Source: Microbacterium esteraromaticum (lineage in GTDB: Bacteria; Actinomycetota; Actinomycetes; Actinomycetales; Microbacteriaceae). Taken from it: a stretch of DNA of 64,000 nucleotides. The notes under the pieces were generated by a model. It made no database searches. It was given only the letters and a program-made list of their open reading frames with translations, and was not told the DNA's origin. Positions 51,513 to 60,305 of the stretch are shown in pieces. The position numbers and the translations under genes are program-made. The first letter of the stretch is position 1. Every line of letters begins with the position of its first letter. The stretch is from the NCBI RefSeq assembly GCF_014084045.1, contig NZ_CP043732.1:1302001-1366000 (forward strand). The letters are read 5' to 3'.

Positions 51513-52208
51513 GTGGTGAAGAACGCGTCCACTCGGCTGTACCAGAACGATCGGCCGATGCGCGACATCGTCGCGGAGGAGATCCGCGCGCAGATCTTCG
51601 ACGGCAGGCTGGGTGAGGGGGAGCGGCTCGTCGAGCGCGAGCTCGCCGAGCAGTTCGGGGTGTCACGGCATCCGGTGCGGGAAGCGCTGCGCGTGCTGCA
51701 ACGCGAGGGACTCGTCGATTCGCTCCGCTCGCGCGGGCTCGTGGTCAGTGCGCTGAATCGCCAGCAGGTCATAGACCTGTATGCGATCCGCGAGGCGCTC
51801 GAGTCGCTCGCCACTCGTGAAGCAGCCAAGCGCATCGCCGCCGGCGCGCCCAGCACGCTCGCCGAGACGATCGCCGAGGCGCGCGCCGCCGTCGACGCCG
51901 GCGACATCGAGGCCGCTCACGAGGCCAATGCGCGCTTCCACGACGAGCTCGTCGCGCTCTCCGGCAACGCATCGCTCGAGCAGATGCTCGCCCCGGTTCT
52001 CGGCCGACTGCACTGGCTCTTCCGGCAGGTGGCCGATGTGTCGTACGTCGTCGACGACCATGCGAGGATCGCCGATGCCGTGATCGCCGGCGATGCGGAG
52101 TGGGCGTCAGCGCTCGCGAAGGCGCACGTTCTCGCCTACCGGGCACACACGATGAAGCTCCTGTTCGGCGAAGATGCACGTGTTGACGAGGGCGGCAGCG
52201 TCGACTAG
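51513..52208 (+). CDS. GntR-family regulator with FCD domain
   Basis: A FadR-type regulator of about 231 residues. The winged helix is LVERELAEQFGVSRHPVREA (about residues 40-60). The all-helical FCD ligand domain shows metal/ligand His positions in ARFHDELVALSGN and the later DHARIADAV. GTG 51513 (or 51516) is preferred over the upstream TTG because of the GGGGG site. It sits between the NCS1 permease and the hydantoinase, and the three TTGGGATCCCAA-type sites in its two flanking promoters are its probable targets. Confidence 0.88.
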   Translation: MVKNASTRLYQNDRPMRDIVAEEIRAQIFDGRLGEGERLVERELAEQFGVSRHPVREALRVLQREGLVDSLRSRGLVVSALNRQQVIDLYAIREALESLATREAAKRIAAGAPSTLAETIAEARAAVDAGDIEAAHEANARFHDELVALSGNASLEQMLAPVLGRLHWLFRQVADVSYVVDDHARIADAVIAGDAEWASALAKAHVLAYRAHTMKLLFGEDARVDEGGSVD

Positions 52209-52249
52209 CGTCACTTGGGATCCCAACTCCTGATCAGGGTCGATCAGGA
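52183..52249 (+). promoter_or_regulatory. Hydantoinase promoter, GntR operator and second dyad
   Basis: TTGACG (52183-52188), 17 bases, TAGCGT (52206-52211) form a promoter at the end of the regulator gene. The palindrome TTGGGATCCCAA (52215-52226) covers the expected start point. A further inverted repeat TCCTGATC / GATCAGGA (52228-52235, 52242-52249) follows. Confidence 0.78.
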
Positions 52250-52282
52250 ACGACTCGGGAGACCTAGACCGACGGAGTCACC

Positions 52283-53689
52283 ATGACCTTCGACCTCCTC
52301 ATCGCCAACGCCACGATCGTGAATGCCGACGGTGCAGTGCGAGCATCCATCGGCATCCGCGGTGGCATCATCGAAGCCCTGCTCGCCCCCGATGCGTCAC
52401 TGCCCGACGCCGCGCGCACGATCGACGCGAGCGGACTCCTCGCCATCCCGGGCGGCGTCGACGGGCACTGCCACGCCGAGCAGCTCACCGGCAAGTACCT
52501 GTCACTCGATACCTACGCGTCGACGACATCGGCGGCGCTGCGAGGCGGCACGACGACGATCATCGACTTCGGCATCCCGTCAGATCCGAGCCAGACGCCG
52601 ATCGACGCGCTCGAGCGCAAGATCCGCCTGGTGGCCGAGAACGGTGCGCGGTGCGATGTGGCGCTGCACGGATCTGTCATCACGTGGGACGACACCACCT
52701 CTGCCCAGCTCGAGAAGATGGCCGAGCTCGGCGTGCACTCGGTGAAGATGTACACCACCAACCGCGGCTCGACCATGAGCGACGATGACACCATCGTGCG
52801 GGTCATGCACGAGCTGAAGCGGCTCGACGGCCTGGCGTACATCCACTCCGAGCACGACGGCATCATCCACGATCGCACGACCAGCTGCGCCGGGCGCGGA
52901 GAGATCGGCATCGAGCACCTGCACGAGTCGCGCCCGGCGATCTCGGAAGATGCCTCGGTGCGTGAGATCATCGCGATCGCCGAGTACACCGGCGCGCCGG
53001 TCTACTTCGTGCACCAGTCGACGCCGGCGGCGGTGGATGCCGTGCGCGAGGCGCGCACGCGCGGTCTGGATGCGTTCTCAGAGGTGTGCCCTCACTACCT
53101 CCTGCACGACGAGTCGGTGTACTCGGGACGCACCCCCGAGAAGTTCGCCTGCTGTCCTCCGTTCCGCACCGCCGACGACATGGCGGGGCTGCGCGAACGC
53201 GTGCGGCGCGGGCTCGTCGACACCCTGTCGAGCGATCACACGGCCTACGACCTCGCGCAGAAGCGTGAGCACAGCGACGACGTGCGTTTCATGCCGCACG
53301 GGCTGCCGGGCGTGCAGACGCGGATGCCCGCGAGCTACACCGCGATGGTGGTCGAGGGCGGGGCTCCCCTCGAGCACTTCGTGGCGCTGTTCGCCGCGAA
53401 CCCCGCGCGAGTGAACGGCCTGCACGGCAAGGGTGCCGTCGTCGCCGGCAATGACGCCGACATCGTGCTGTTCGACCCCGAGGAGCGACGCGTCGTGAAC
53501 GCCGCTGAGCTTCACCAGGACAGCGACTTCTCGCCCTTCGACGGCATGGAGCTGGCCGGCTGGCCGCGCTACGTCGTGAGCGGCGGGCACCTGTCGGTCG
53601 ACGAGGGCGAGTTCGTCGACCCGGGTGCGGTCGGCCGGTTCATCGGCCAGGCTCCGTTCTCGCAGCGCCCGGGCGTGACGAGGCCCTGA
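52283..53689 (+). CDS. D-hydantoinase/dihydropyrimidinase-family cyclic amidohydrolase
   Basis: A 468-residue enzyme that opens a cyclic amide ring (hydantoin, dihydropyrimidine or related). Dinuclear metal site: DGHCHAEQ (HxH), the carbamylated Lys155 in SVKMYTT, YIHSEHDG, YFVHQST and the catalytic Asp in LSSDHTAY. Induced through the GntR operators together with the NCS1 importer. No carbamoylase or ureidopropionase lies next to it, so the next step must be encoded elsewhere. Confidence 0.9.
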   Translation: MTFDLLIANATIVNADGAVRASIGIRGGIIEALLAPDASLPDAARTIDASGLLAIPGGVDGHCHAEQLTGKYLSLDTYASTTSAALRGGTTTIIDFGIPSDPSQTPIDALERKIRLVAENGARCDVALHGSVITWDDTTSAQLEKMAELGVHSVKMYTTNRGSTMSDDDTIVRVMHELKRLDGLAYIHSEHDGIIHDRTTSCAGRGEIGIEHLHESRPAISEDASVREIIAIAEYTGAPVYFVHQSTPAAVDAVREARTRGLDAFSEVCPHYLLHDESVYSGRTPEKFACCPPFRTADDMAGLRERVRRGLVDTLSSDHTAYDLAQKREHSDDVRFMPHGLPGVQTRMPASYTAMVVEGGAPLEHFVALFAANPARVNGLHGKGAVVAGNDADIVLFDPEERRVVNAAELHQDSDFSPFDGMELAGWPRYVVSGGHLSVDEGEFVDPGAVGRFIGQAPFSQRPGVTRP

Positions 53690-53716
53690 GCGTGGCTCGG
53701 GTGGTTGACTGCCCCC

Positions 53717-54628
53717 ATGCATTCCGACATTGAAGTCGATACCGCTGCGGCACCGAGGCCGGCCCGGATCTCTCTGGTCGTCGGCACGGTGGCATCCGTG
53801 GTCCTCCTCTTTCCCTCGTGGGTCGGAGGCGGCCGACTGCCGCTGCAGAACCTGTGGCACGAGCGGACGATGCCGGAGGACATGCCCTTCTCGCTGCTGC
53901 CGCTGAGCCAGTACTACGCGTTGAGCATCTTCGTCATGCTCCTGCTCGGCGGGGTGGTCGCCGGATTCGTCGTGCGGGTGCTGCGGGCGCGCCCCTGGCC
54001 GGCGGCGCTCGGCGTACTGCTCGTGCAGGTGATCGTGACGGTGCAGAGCTTCGCGGTGCTGGGGAATGGTCTGGGCATCGCCGACGGCTCAGCCGGGGCG
54101 CGCGAGGTGCTCTATTTCGGAGGGATGCTCGGCGGTGTGCTGGTCGGGATGCTGCTGGCGCAGGTCGGATGCTGGATGGCATCGCGCCGTACCGTGGCGC
54201 TGCCCGCGCTCGCCGCAGCCCTGTCGGCGGTGCCTGTGGGCAGCTGGATCGGCTTCGCGATCGCATCGTTCAACCCGATCACCGGCTACCCGCAGGAGGT
54301 CGGGATGGTGCTGCGCTGGGTGCCTGCGGTGACCGTCGCGGCCGCGCTGATCTGGTGCGGAGTGCGTCCGCTGTCGCGGCTCGTCGTATGGGTGGTCGGC
54401 CTGCTGGCGCTCTGGGTGCTGCCGGCCGTGTTCACGGCCGTGAGCTACGCGCTCGGGATGCGGGTGCTCGACGGCGACCTGCGCGAGATGGCGCAGGCGG
54501 CGGGGCAGGTGTTCCCGATGGCGCTCGGGGTGGAGGTGCTGCCGGTGGTGGTCGCGGCGGTGAGCGCGGTGGTGGGGACGATCGTCTTCCAGATATGGAG
54601 ACGACCGTCCCCTGCCGGACGGGAGTAG
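53717..54628 (+). CDS. Polytopic membrane protein of unknown function
   Basis: No known family recognised. From ATG 53717 the product is about 303 residues with eight or so hydrophobic segments, starting with a short polar N-terminus, then ISLVVGTVASVVLLF. Loops are short. GFAIASFNPITGYPQEVGM in the middle is the most distinctive segment. It follows the hydantoinase by 27 bases but has no clear ribosome-binding site. Linkage to hydantoin use is uncertain. Confidence 0.65.
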   Translation: MHSDIEVDTAAAPRPARISLVVGTVASVVLLFPSWVGGGRLPLQNLWHERTMPEDMPFSLLPLSQYYALSIFVMLLLGGVVAGFVVRVLRARPWPAALGVLLVQVIVTVQSFAVLGNGLGIADGSAGAREVLYFGGMLGGVLVGMLLAQVGCWMASRRTVALPALAAALSAVPVGSWIGFAIASFNPITGYPQEVGMVLRWVPAVTVAAALIWCGVRPLSRLVVWVVGLLALWVLPAVFTAVSYALGMRVLDGDLREMAQAAGQVFPMALGVEVLPVVVAAVSAVVGTIVFQIWRRPSPAGRE

Positions 54629-54668
54629 GCGCAGCCCTCCGCTGCGGTCGTCACGTTCGGGTGCGGGC

Positions 54669-55670
54669 CTACTGCACCGCCCATCCGCCGTCAGAGGCGA
54701 GGATGGCGCCGTTGATGTTGACGGCGTCATCGCTGAGCAGGAAGGTGATCGACGCGGCGAGGTGCTCCGCCGTCGCGACCGTGGGGATCGCCTGCTGGAA
54801 CGGTCCCAGGCGGCGCGAGCCGTACTCCGACATGTTCGGCGGCATCGGGATGCCCGTGGCGACGCCGCCGGGAGCCACGGAGTTGACCCGGATGCCCTTC
54901 GGTCCGTACATGAACGCGGCCGACTTCGTGACGCCGATGATGCCGTGCTTGCTGGCTGTGTAGGCGTTGCCGGATGCGTTGCCGCGCAGGCCGGCTTCGC
55001 TCGAGACGTTGACGACGGCGCCGCGGCCGGCCGCCTCCATGATCGGCAGCACCGCTCGCATGAGCTTGAAGGGAGCGGTGAGGTTGATGGCGATGACGCG
55101 GTCCCAGACGGCGTCGGTGGTCTCGCCTGCGGGAGAGAAGTCGTCGTTGATGCCCGCGACGTTGGCGAGGGCGTCGATGCGGTCGCCGGCGGCGGCGATG
55201 ACGGCGTCGATGGATGCCTGCTGGGTGAGGTCTCCCGCGACGGCGACGACGTCGTGGCCGGAGAGGTCGGCCGTGAGGGCGTCGAGCTTGTCGGCGGAGA
55301 TGTCGGCGGCGATGACGCGGCCGCCCTCGCGGGCGATGCGGGATGCCGTGGCGCGGCCGATGCCGGATGCTGCGCCCGTGACGATCACGGTCTTGCCGCA
55401 GAAGCGGCCGGGGGTGATGGTCTCGGTCCAGCCGGCGCTCTCACCGTCGGTGGGGATCTCGCCGCCGTTCGCTGCGCGTACCAGGTCGTCGACGACGGAC
55501 TGCGGCATGGCGCCCTGGCTCATGACGACGAGCTGCTGCAGGGGCAGGCCGAGCACGGGGGTGAGCTGCGCGCGGTCCGAGCCCGACTGGGCGAGCAGGC
55601 CTGTGATGAGGTCGCCGCCGATCGGGTCGTTCAGCCAATCGCCGATGGTGGAGTGTGCGGTCAGAGCCAT
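54669..55670 (-). CDS. Short-chain dehydrogenase with an N-terminal extension
   Basis: A 333-residue protein started at ATG 55670 (AAGGAGAG upstream). The C-terminal 240 residues are a classical SDR: VTGAASGIG (NAD(P) binding), NVAG in place of NNAG, VSSEAG with the catalytic Ser and YTASKHG with Tyr/Lys. It is preceded by about 85 residues (TIGDWLNDPIGGDLITGLLAQ, then LQQLVVMSQGAMPQSVVDDL) that form a separate helical domain not usual in SDRs. It is divergent from a TetR regulator that probably controls it. Confidence 0.85.
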   Translation of the reverse strand: MALTAHSTIGDWLNDPIGGDLITGLLAQSGSDRAQLTPVLGLPLQQLVVMSQGAMPQSVVDDLVRAANGGEIPTDGESAGWTETITPGRFCGKTVIVTGAASGIGRATASRIAREGGRVIAADISADKLDALTADLSGHDVVAVAGDLTQQASIDAVIAAAGDRIDALANVAGINDDFSPAGETTDAVWDRVIAINLTAPFKLMRAVLPIMEAAGRGAVVNVSSEAGLRGNASGNAYTASKHGIIGVTKSAAFMYGPKGIRVNSVAPGGVATGIPMPPNMSEYGSRRLGPFQQAIPTVATAEHLAASITFLLSDDAVNINGAILASDGGWAVQ

Positions 55671-55717
55671 GGTCTCTCCTTGCTCGTGCATGCCTTCAGA
55701 GTTTCGCAACGCTGCGT

Positions 55718-55744
55718 CTACTAATGGTAGCTCTTCGGTACGCT
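55718..55744. promoter_or_regulatory. TetR-type dyad and leaderless promoter
   Basis: CTACTAATGGTAG (55718-55730) is an inverted repeat CTAC-N5-GTAG in the 80-base gap between SDR and TetR genes, a candidate TetR site. TACGCT (55739-55744) lies six bases before the TetR GTG, suggesting a leaderless transcript. Confidence 0.55.
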
Positions 55745-55750
55745 TCTCGG

Positions 55751-56314
55751 GTGGCCAGACCCCGAAGTGAACAGGCCCGCCAGGCTGTGCTGGCGGCGAT
55801 GCGTGCTGCGCTGAGCGCAGCGGGGTACGCCGCGGTGACGATCGAGGGCCTGGCTCTGGAGGCGGGCGTCGCCAAGCAGACGATCTATCGGTGGTGGCCG
55901 TCGAAGGCGGCGATCCTCGGCGAGGCGCTGCTCGACGGAGCGCTGCCCGCCGTCGAATTGCCCACGACCGACGATCTGCGCGCCGACCTGTGCTCGGTGC
56001 TGTCCTCGCACGGAGACGACGCCGTCGCGCTGGCGCGTGCCCTGATCGCTGTCACGGCCACCGACCCCGAGCTGGGCCAGAAGCTCAACACGCGCCTGGC
56101 GGCCCCGCTGCGGGAGTGGACCGCGGCTCGATTGGCTGCCGGAGTGGCGGCCGGCGAAGTCCGGTCGGACGTCGATGCCGGGGTCGTGGCGGATCAGCTG
56201 ATCGCACTCGGGTCATACGCGGCTCTGGTCGGCGGGCCGATGGAGGCCGAGCGGGTGGATGCCGTGGTCGACGTCATCGTGCGCGGGATCGGGCTCGGCG
56301 ACTCGACGGCCTGA
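55751..56314 (+). CDS. TetR-family transcriptional regulator
   Basis: A 187-residue regulator started at GTG 55751. HTH segment: VTIEGLALEAGVAKQTIYRW (about residues 28-47), followed by WPSKAAILGEAL. The C-terminal domain resembles TetR_C subgroups of actinobacteria. Divergent from the SDR gene, the usual arrangement for a ligand-responsive repressor of a dehydrogenase. Confidence 0.87.
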   Translation: MARPRSEQARQAVLAAMRAALSAAGYAAVTIEGLALEAGVAKQTIYRWWPSKAAILGEALLDGALPAVELPTTDDLRADLCSVLSSHGDDAVALARALIAVTATDPELGQKLNTRLAAPLREWTAARLAAGVAAGEVRSDVDAGVVADQLIALGSYAALVGGPMEAERVDAVVDVIVRGIGLGDSTA

Positions 56315-56320
56315 GCCGGA

Positions 56321-57112
56321 TCAGACGGGCTGATCGAGAATCACATCGGCGTGCGTCTGCAGCATCCGCCACCCCGCGCCGCGCGCGGCCGGAGCCGACA
56401 GCACGTCTGCGTCAGACAGGATGCCGAGATCGACCCCGGTCATCGCGGCGATGTCGACCACCGGCACCTGGAACGTGCGGAACGCGCCGAGCGGCGGTGC
56501 GCTGAGCAGTCCGTCGCGGGTGTCGACGAGTTCGCCCTGGTCGAGCACGAAACCGGCCGCGACAAGGTCTTCTTGGCCGGCCCAGGCCGCGATCTTCCAG
56601 AACCGAAGCGGGATCCGGATGCCGCGGTACGGCGGATCCTGTTCGCCGAGCACCGGGGCTGTGAAGACCGAGATCCGCTGATCGGTCGTCTCGGCGTAGC
56701 CGAGCACGTGGTCTTCGAGGCCGAGCCACAGCTCCTTCGACTGGTTGAACCCGGCCGCCTGCGGGGCGGCGTTCGGGTAGAAGAAGGTGGCCTCCATCGC
56801 GCCGGCCGCGTTCTCGCCCCAGCCGGGATCGCGGCGCCGCACGAGGTGCCCGCGGTCGAGATCGTTTCGGGCGTACACCTCCGGGCCGGTCTGTGCGCTC
56901 TCCGGCGCCCGCGGGTCGAGCCGCCAGTCGCCCGACCGCGGCAGCTCGCGCAGCAGTGCGCCGTCGATGTTCACGGCGGTGACGGCGGCGAGCCGCCGCC
57001 CCGGGTCGAGCAGCACCGTGAAATGCGGATAGGTCAGCTCGAGCGCGTCGAGGGCGGATGCCGGAAGCGGCACCCGCACGGTGAGGAAGTCGGGATCGTA
57101 TCCGTCGGCCAT
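56321..57112 (-). CDS. DNA/RNA non-specific endonuclease family protein
   Basis: A 263-residue protein with the beta-beta-alpha metal nuclease motif RNDLDRGHLVRRRDPGWG (catalytic His in DRGH, about residue 90). Downstream are FFYPNAAPQAAGFNQSKELW (metal Asn region) and WLGLEDHVLG. This is the NucA/NucB-type Serratia nuclease family. There is no obvious signal peptide, so it may act inside the cell. It borders the defence-rich region at 57-64 kb. The start is uncertain, as no good ribosome-binding site is seen. Confidence 0.82.
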   Translation of the reverse strand: MADGYDPDFLTVRVPLPASALDALELTYPHFTVLLDPGRRLAAVTAVNIDGALLRELPRSGDWRLDPRAPESAQTGPEVYARNDLDRGHLVRRRDPGWGENAAGAMEATFFYPNAAPQAAGFNQSKELWLGLEDHVLGYAETTDQRISVFTAPVLGEQDPPYRGIRIPLRFWKIAAWAGQEDLVAAGFVLDQGELVDTRDGLLSAPPLGAFRTFQVPVVDIAAMTGVDLGILSDADVLSAPAARGAGWRMLQTHADVILDQPV

Positions 57113-57256
57113 GAGGTCATGATGGCGGAGGGGGCGGACACGGTGGAGGGTGCAGGCGGAGGCACCTGTACAGGGGAGGTGCCGGGGGCGAGCGATTGGG
57201 TAGCCGGTCGGCCGCGACCGCGTCGCCACCAGGGTCGCTGAAAGCCCCCTTTGCGA

Positions 57257-58504
57257 TCACCTCTGGGTGCGAAGGTAGCGCTCCTCATACGGCCGGAACT
57301 GGCCGGGGTCGGGAACGGTGTTCATGAGCCGCTGATTGATGTGCTCAGTGAGGATCCAGTTGCTGGCCGCAGTCGGGGTGACCGCCTCATGGACTCCGAT
57401 GGAGGGTTCACGCCCTGCGATTCCGTGGATGCTCGTCGTCCCGTGGCCGAGTCCGAGCACCACCTCAACGCCCCGCTTGGTCAGCGCCTCAGCCGCGTCG
57501 ATGATGACGTTGCAGGTCGCCGGCTCCGGCGGATTGCTGCCGGTGAATCCGCCCCGATAAAGAAGCACCACGTCGATGTCCTTCGTCTCGGCCTTCAGCA
57601 GGGCATTGAGCGCCTCTGCCTGCACATGGCCTGCGGCTTTGCTGCCTTCGTGGCGCGCCCGGCCTTCTTCGTGGATCAGCAGGTCGCCTGCTCGGGCAAG
57701 GGTCTTGGTGACATCAGCTCGGGTCTGCCCGCCGGACGCCGGCCCGATGCTCAGCACTCGGATCGGATCCCCCTCGAGGCGAACACACCCCCAGTCGTCC
57801 GCACTGTTCAGGCTGGGGTCGACGCCTACAGGAACGCTGGGATACAGCGCCGAGAACAGGTCATGGACGTGTCGGTTGAAAGCGCGCTTTCGGCTCCACG
57901 ACGGGCGCTCCCAAAGCTCGTCGGTCACCGCAGGCAGGCTAGGGTCCAGGTAGCGCTCGATCCAGTGCTCGGTCTGTGCGGTCGTCCACCAGAACAGGTC
58001 AGGAGCACCGTTGGCATGATCGACTCCAAGCCGATAGCGAAGGCGTCTTCCGATGACGCGCAGCTGCCCGCGATCGCGTCCATCACGCATCGCTGACGCG
58101 TCCAACAGAACATTCAGATGCTTTCGAGCTATTGCATCAGGCCATGCGAATCCAGTTCCCAGCCACCCTTCTCCTTCGGGCATCAGCTGCGGTGCGATCT
58201 GCACTGCGCGGGGCCACCCGCCGATGCTCTCGCTGAGCTCGTCCGCGACGAGGTCCTTCGCCCCGACGACGACTGCGACTTCCGTTGCACCGTAGAACCC
58301 AAGGCGAACCTCCAAGCCCTGACCGTAGTCCCGTGGTCGAATTCCAGAAGCTAAGGAACCGAACCCCAGAACCTCTGCCGTCAGCAATGCACGTCCGACA
58401 AGGCGACGATGTTCAGCCTCACGGGAACTTCCCGGTGTGGCGATGAGGCGGTGCGCGGTCTCGACTACGCAACTCGCAATGGAGTAGCTCGGCCCTGTGG
58501 TCAT
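57257..58504 (-). CDS. Orphan exonuclease VII large-subunit-like protein with novel N-terminal domain
   Basis: A 415-residue protein. Residues about 248-390 resemble the catalytic domain of XseA: VLSIGPASGGQTRADV (compare ITSxxGAAxxD, Asp264), DVVLLYRGGFTG (Arg317), VVLGLGHGTTS (His354; GHETD in XseA) and VTPTAASNWI. The Arg and His are kept, but the GHETD aspartate is Thr. The first 240 residues match neither the XseA OB fold nor any family I recognise. There is no xseB nearby. It is the third gene of an operon with MazG-like and GIY-YIG-DUF2075 proteins, 43 bases downstream. A nuclease effector role is inferred. Confidence 0.65.
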   Translation of the reverse strand: MTTGPSYSIASCVVETAHRLIATPGSSREAEHRRLVGRALLTAEVLGFGSLASGIRPRDYGQGLEVRLGFYGATEVAVVVGAKDLVADELSESIGGWPRAVQIAPQLMPEGEGWLGTGFAWPDAIARKHLNVLLDASAMRDGRDRGQLRVIGRRLRYRLGVDHANGAPDLFWWTTAQTEHWIERYLDPSLPAVTDELWERPSWSRKRAFNRHVHDLFSALYPSVPVGVDPSLNSADDWGCVRLEGDPIRVLSIGPASGGQTRADVTKTLARAGDLLIHEEGRARHEGSKAAGHVQAEALNALLKAETKDIDVVLLYRGGFTGSNPPEPATCNVIIDAAEALTKRGVEVVLGLGHGTTSIHGIAGREPSIGVHEAVTPTAASNWILTEHINQRLMNTVPDPGQFRPYEERYLRTQR

Positions 58505-58547
58505 CACGTCCTCAGCTCGAAATCATGCTTTCGGTAGCAGCCAGGCG

Positions 58548-60305
58548 CTACAGGTCCAGCTCTACCGGCGCTTTCGAAGAGTCGACGCAGGCCGGCAACG
58601 CCGACCGCAACTCCGGATCACACACATACACGTACGTCCCCAACATTCCCCGCGTGAGCAGCACGCCATAGATGTTCCGGATGAACACGAGCAGATCGTC
58701 ATCGCCGAACGCGTCCTTGAGATGCCCGGTGTTCTCCTTGCCTTTCTTGTCGCGGTACGCTTCGCGATCCGCGACTATCGCCCCAGACGACGAGAGACGC
58801 AGATCCGGCCCGATGATCACGCCGGCGTAGTTCAGGTCGTACCCCTGCACGGTGTGGATCGAGCCGACCTCCTCCAGCGACCCGGGGGCGTTGATCCAGT
58901 CCTTGTCGGTGCTGTTCCAGTGCATCCGCTCGCCATCGATCTCGATGTCGAACGCTGAACGGTCTCGACGCGACACCCAATCCCAGGCGTATCCGGCGAC
59001 GAGACGAGACAGCCCTACTTCGCGATCGCGCGCTCGAATCGCACGACGCATCTCGCCGAGGTCGTCGAAGAAGCGCAGGTCGTAATCGCCGAGATCCGGG
59101 CGCTCCGGATGCTCGCCGCGCAGAAGCGCACGGATGTATTCGACATAGTCGGCGCCCGCGCGTACTCGCATCTGGGTGGTCAGGCGGAAGTGCCGGTGCG
59201 AGTTCTTGGCATCCCGCAGTTCCTGCTCGAGTGTCGCGGGCGCGAGGTCGTGCGGCCGAACGCTCTGGGCGCCGTCGACAAGCAGCAGTCGATGGCGACT
59301 GCGCGCTTTGATCCAGTCCAGCTGCGTGCGCGTCGGATCGTCCCGGCCGAACAACTTCTCGTTGATCTGGCCGAACTTCTTGTTCTGCACGCCCGAAGCC
59401 TGATTCGCCCGCTGGTTGAGCCGGTGCGTCTCGTCGACGAGGATCAGGTCGAACATGTCATCCGACTGCCCGACCTGGAACGGCGTGAGCACCATCGCCG
59501 GGTCGAGCTTCGGTGTCTTCTTGAACACCTGCCGCACCGACTGCCGCAGTGACTGCTGCGGAATCACGAGCGCCATCTTCAGATCACGTAGCAGCTCTCG
59601 ATTGTCGGCCGTGAAGAACTCGGCGAACATCGAGTCGGGCTGGATGTCGTCGTGATCCTGGTAGTCGCGGATGTCGGCCAGCAGCTTCATGAGGAAGATG
59701 GCGATGATCGTCTTGCCGGTACCGGGGTCGCCTTGCACGACGAGGGTCGAGTGAGCATCCGGATGCTGCAGATCGGTCAGCAGGCCTTCGACGATGTCTT
59801 CGATCGCGATGGCCTGATCGCCGGTGAGCGCCTTGAACGGCGAGAGCTTGAAGAGGTCGCTGTTCTCGATCTGCGGGATGCTGCGGCTGAACAGCCCTTC
59901 GGCTCGCAGTGCCTCGAAGACGTCACGGAACGACTCGCGGTAGATCTCGCGGTCGTAGTAGCGCGCGTCGCTGAGTCCGTCGTTGCCGTTCAGGATGCTG
60001 TACTGACCGTCACCGTGAAACCAGCGGATCAGGTGCGATTCGAGGTCGAGGCAGACGGACTTGTTGAAGCGCTCGCCGATCACGACGCGGATCGACTCGA
60101 GCCCTTCGTCCTTCTTCGAGCTGGCGAGGTGCTGCCGCATTCGGGATGCCGCATTGACCGTCTCTCCGACATAGAGCTTCTTGCTGCGGCCCGAGCTGTC
60201 GAGCACGTACACGACCGGCCAGTCGGTGTGCAGTGCATCGCTGCGCCCCCAGGCGTCGACGTGCTGCCGCTCGAACGGGAGTCGCTCGATGCTGAATTCG
60301 GTCAT
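58548..60305 (-). CDS. GIY-YIG nuclease fused to DUF2075 helicase-like ATPase
   Basis: A 585-residue protein. Residues 30-110 are a GIY-YIG domain (VVYVLDSSG, KKLYVGET, Arg55 in SRMRQHL, Glu89). Residues about 185-585 are DUF2075, an SF1-like P-loop ATPase with Walker A GDPGTGKT (192-199), DETH box (291-294) and later helicase-like motifs (RLTTQMR, GSIHTVQGYD, LLTRGM). This pair of domains is known from putative defence and DNA-repair proteins. It is coupled to the MazG-like gene upstream by an ATGA overlap. Probably acts on foreign or damaged nucleic acid. Confidence 0.88.
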   Translation of the reverse strand: MTEFSIERLPFERQHVDAWGRSDALHTDWPVVYVLDSSGRSKKLYVGETVNAASRMRQHLASSKKDEGLESIRVVIGERFNKSVCLDLESHLIRWFHGDGQYSILNGNDGLSDARYYDREIYRESFRDVFEALRAEGLFSRSIPQIENSDLFKLSPFKALTGDQAIAIEDIVEGLLTDLQHPDAHSTLVVQGDPGTGKTIIAIFLMKLLADIRDYQDHDDIQPDSMFAEFFTADNRELLRDLKMALVIPQQSLRQSVRQVFKKTPKLDPAMVLTPFQVGQSDDMFDLILVDETHRLNQRANQASGVQNKKFGQINEKLFGRDDPTRTQLDWIKARSRHRLLLVDGAQSVRPHDLAPATLEQELRDAKNSHRHFRLTTQMRVRAGADYVEYIRALLRGEHPERPDLGDYDLRFFDDLGEMRRAIRARDREVGLSRLVAGYAWDWVSRRDRSAFDIEIDGERMHWNSTDKDWINAPGSLEEVGSIHTVQGYDLNYAGVIIGPDLRLSSSGAIVADREAYRDKKGKENTGHLKDAFGDDDLLVFIRNIYGVLLTRGMLGTYVYVCDPELRSALPACVDSSKAPVELDL

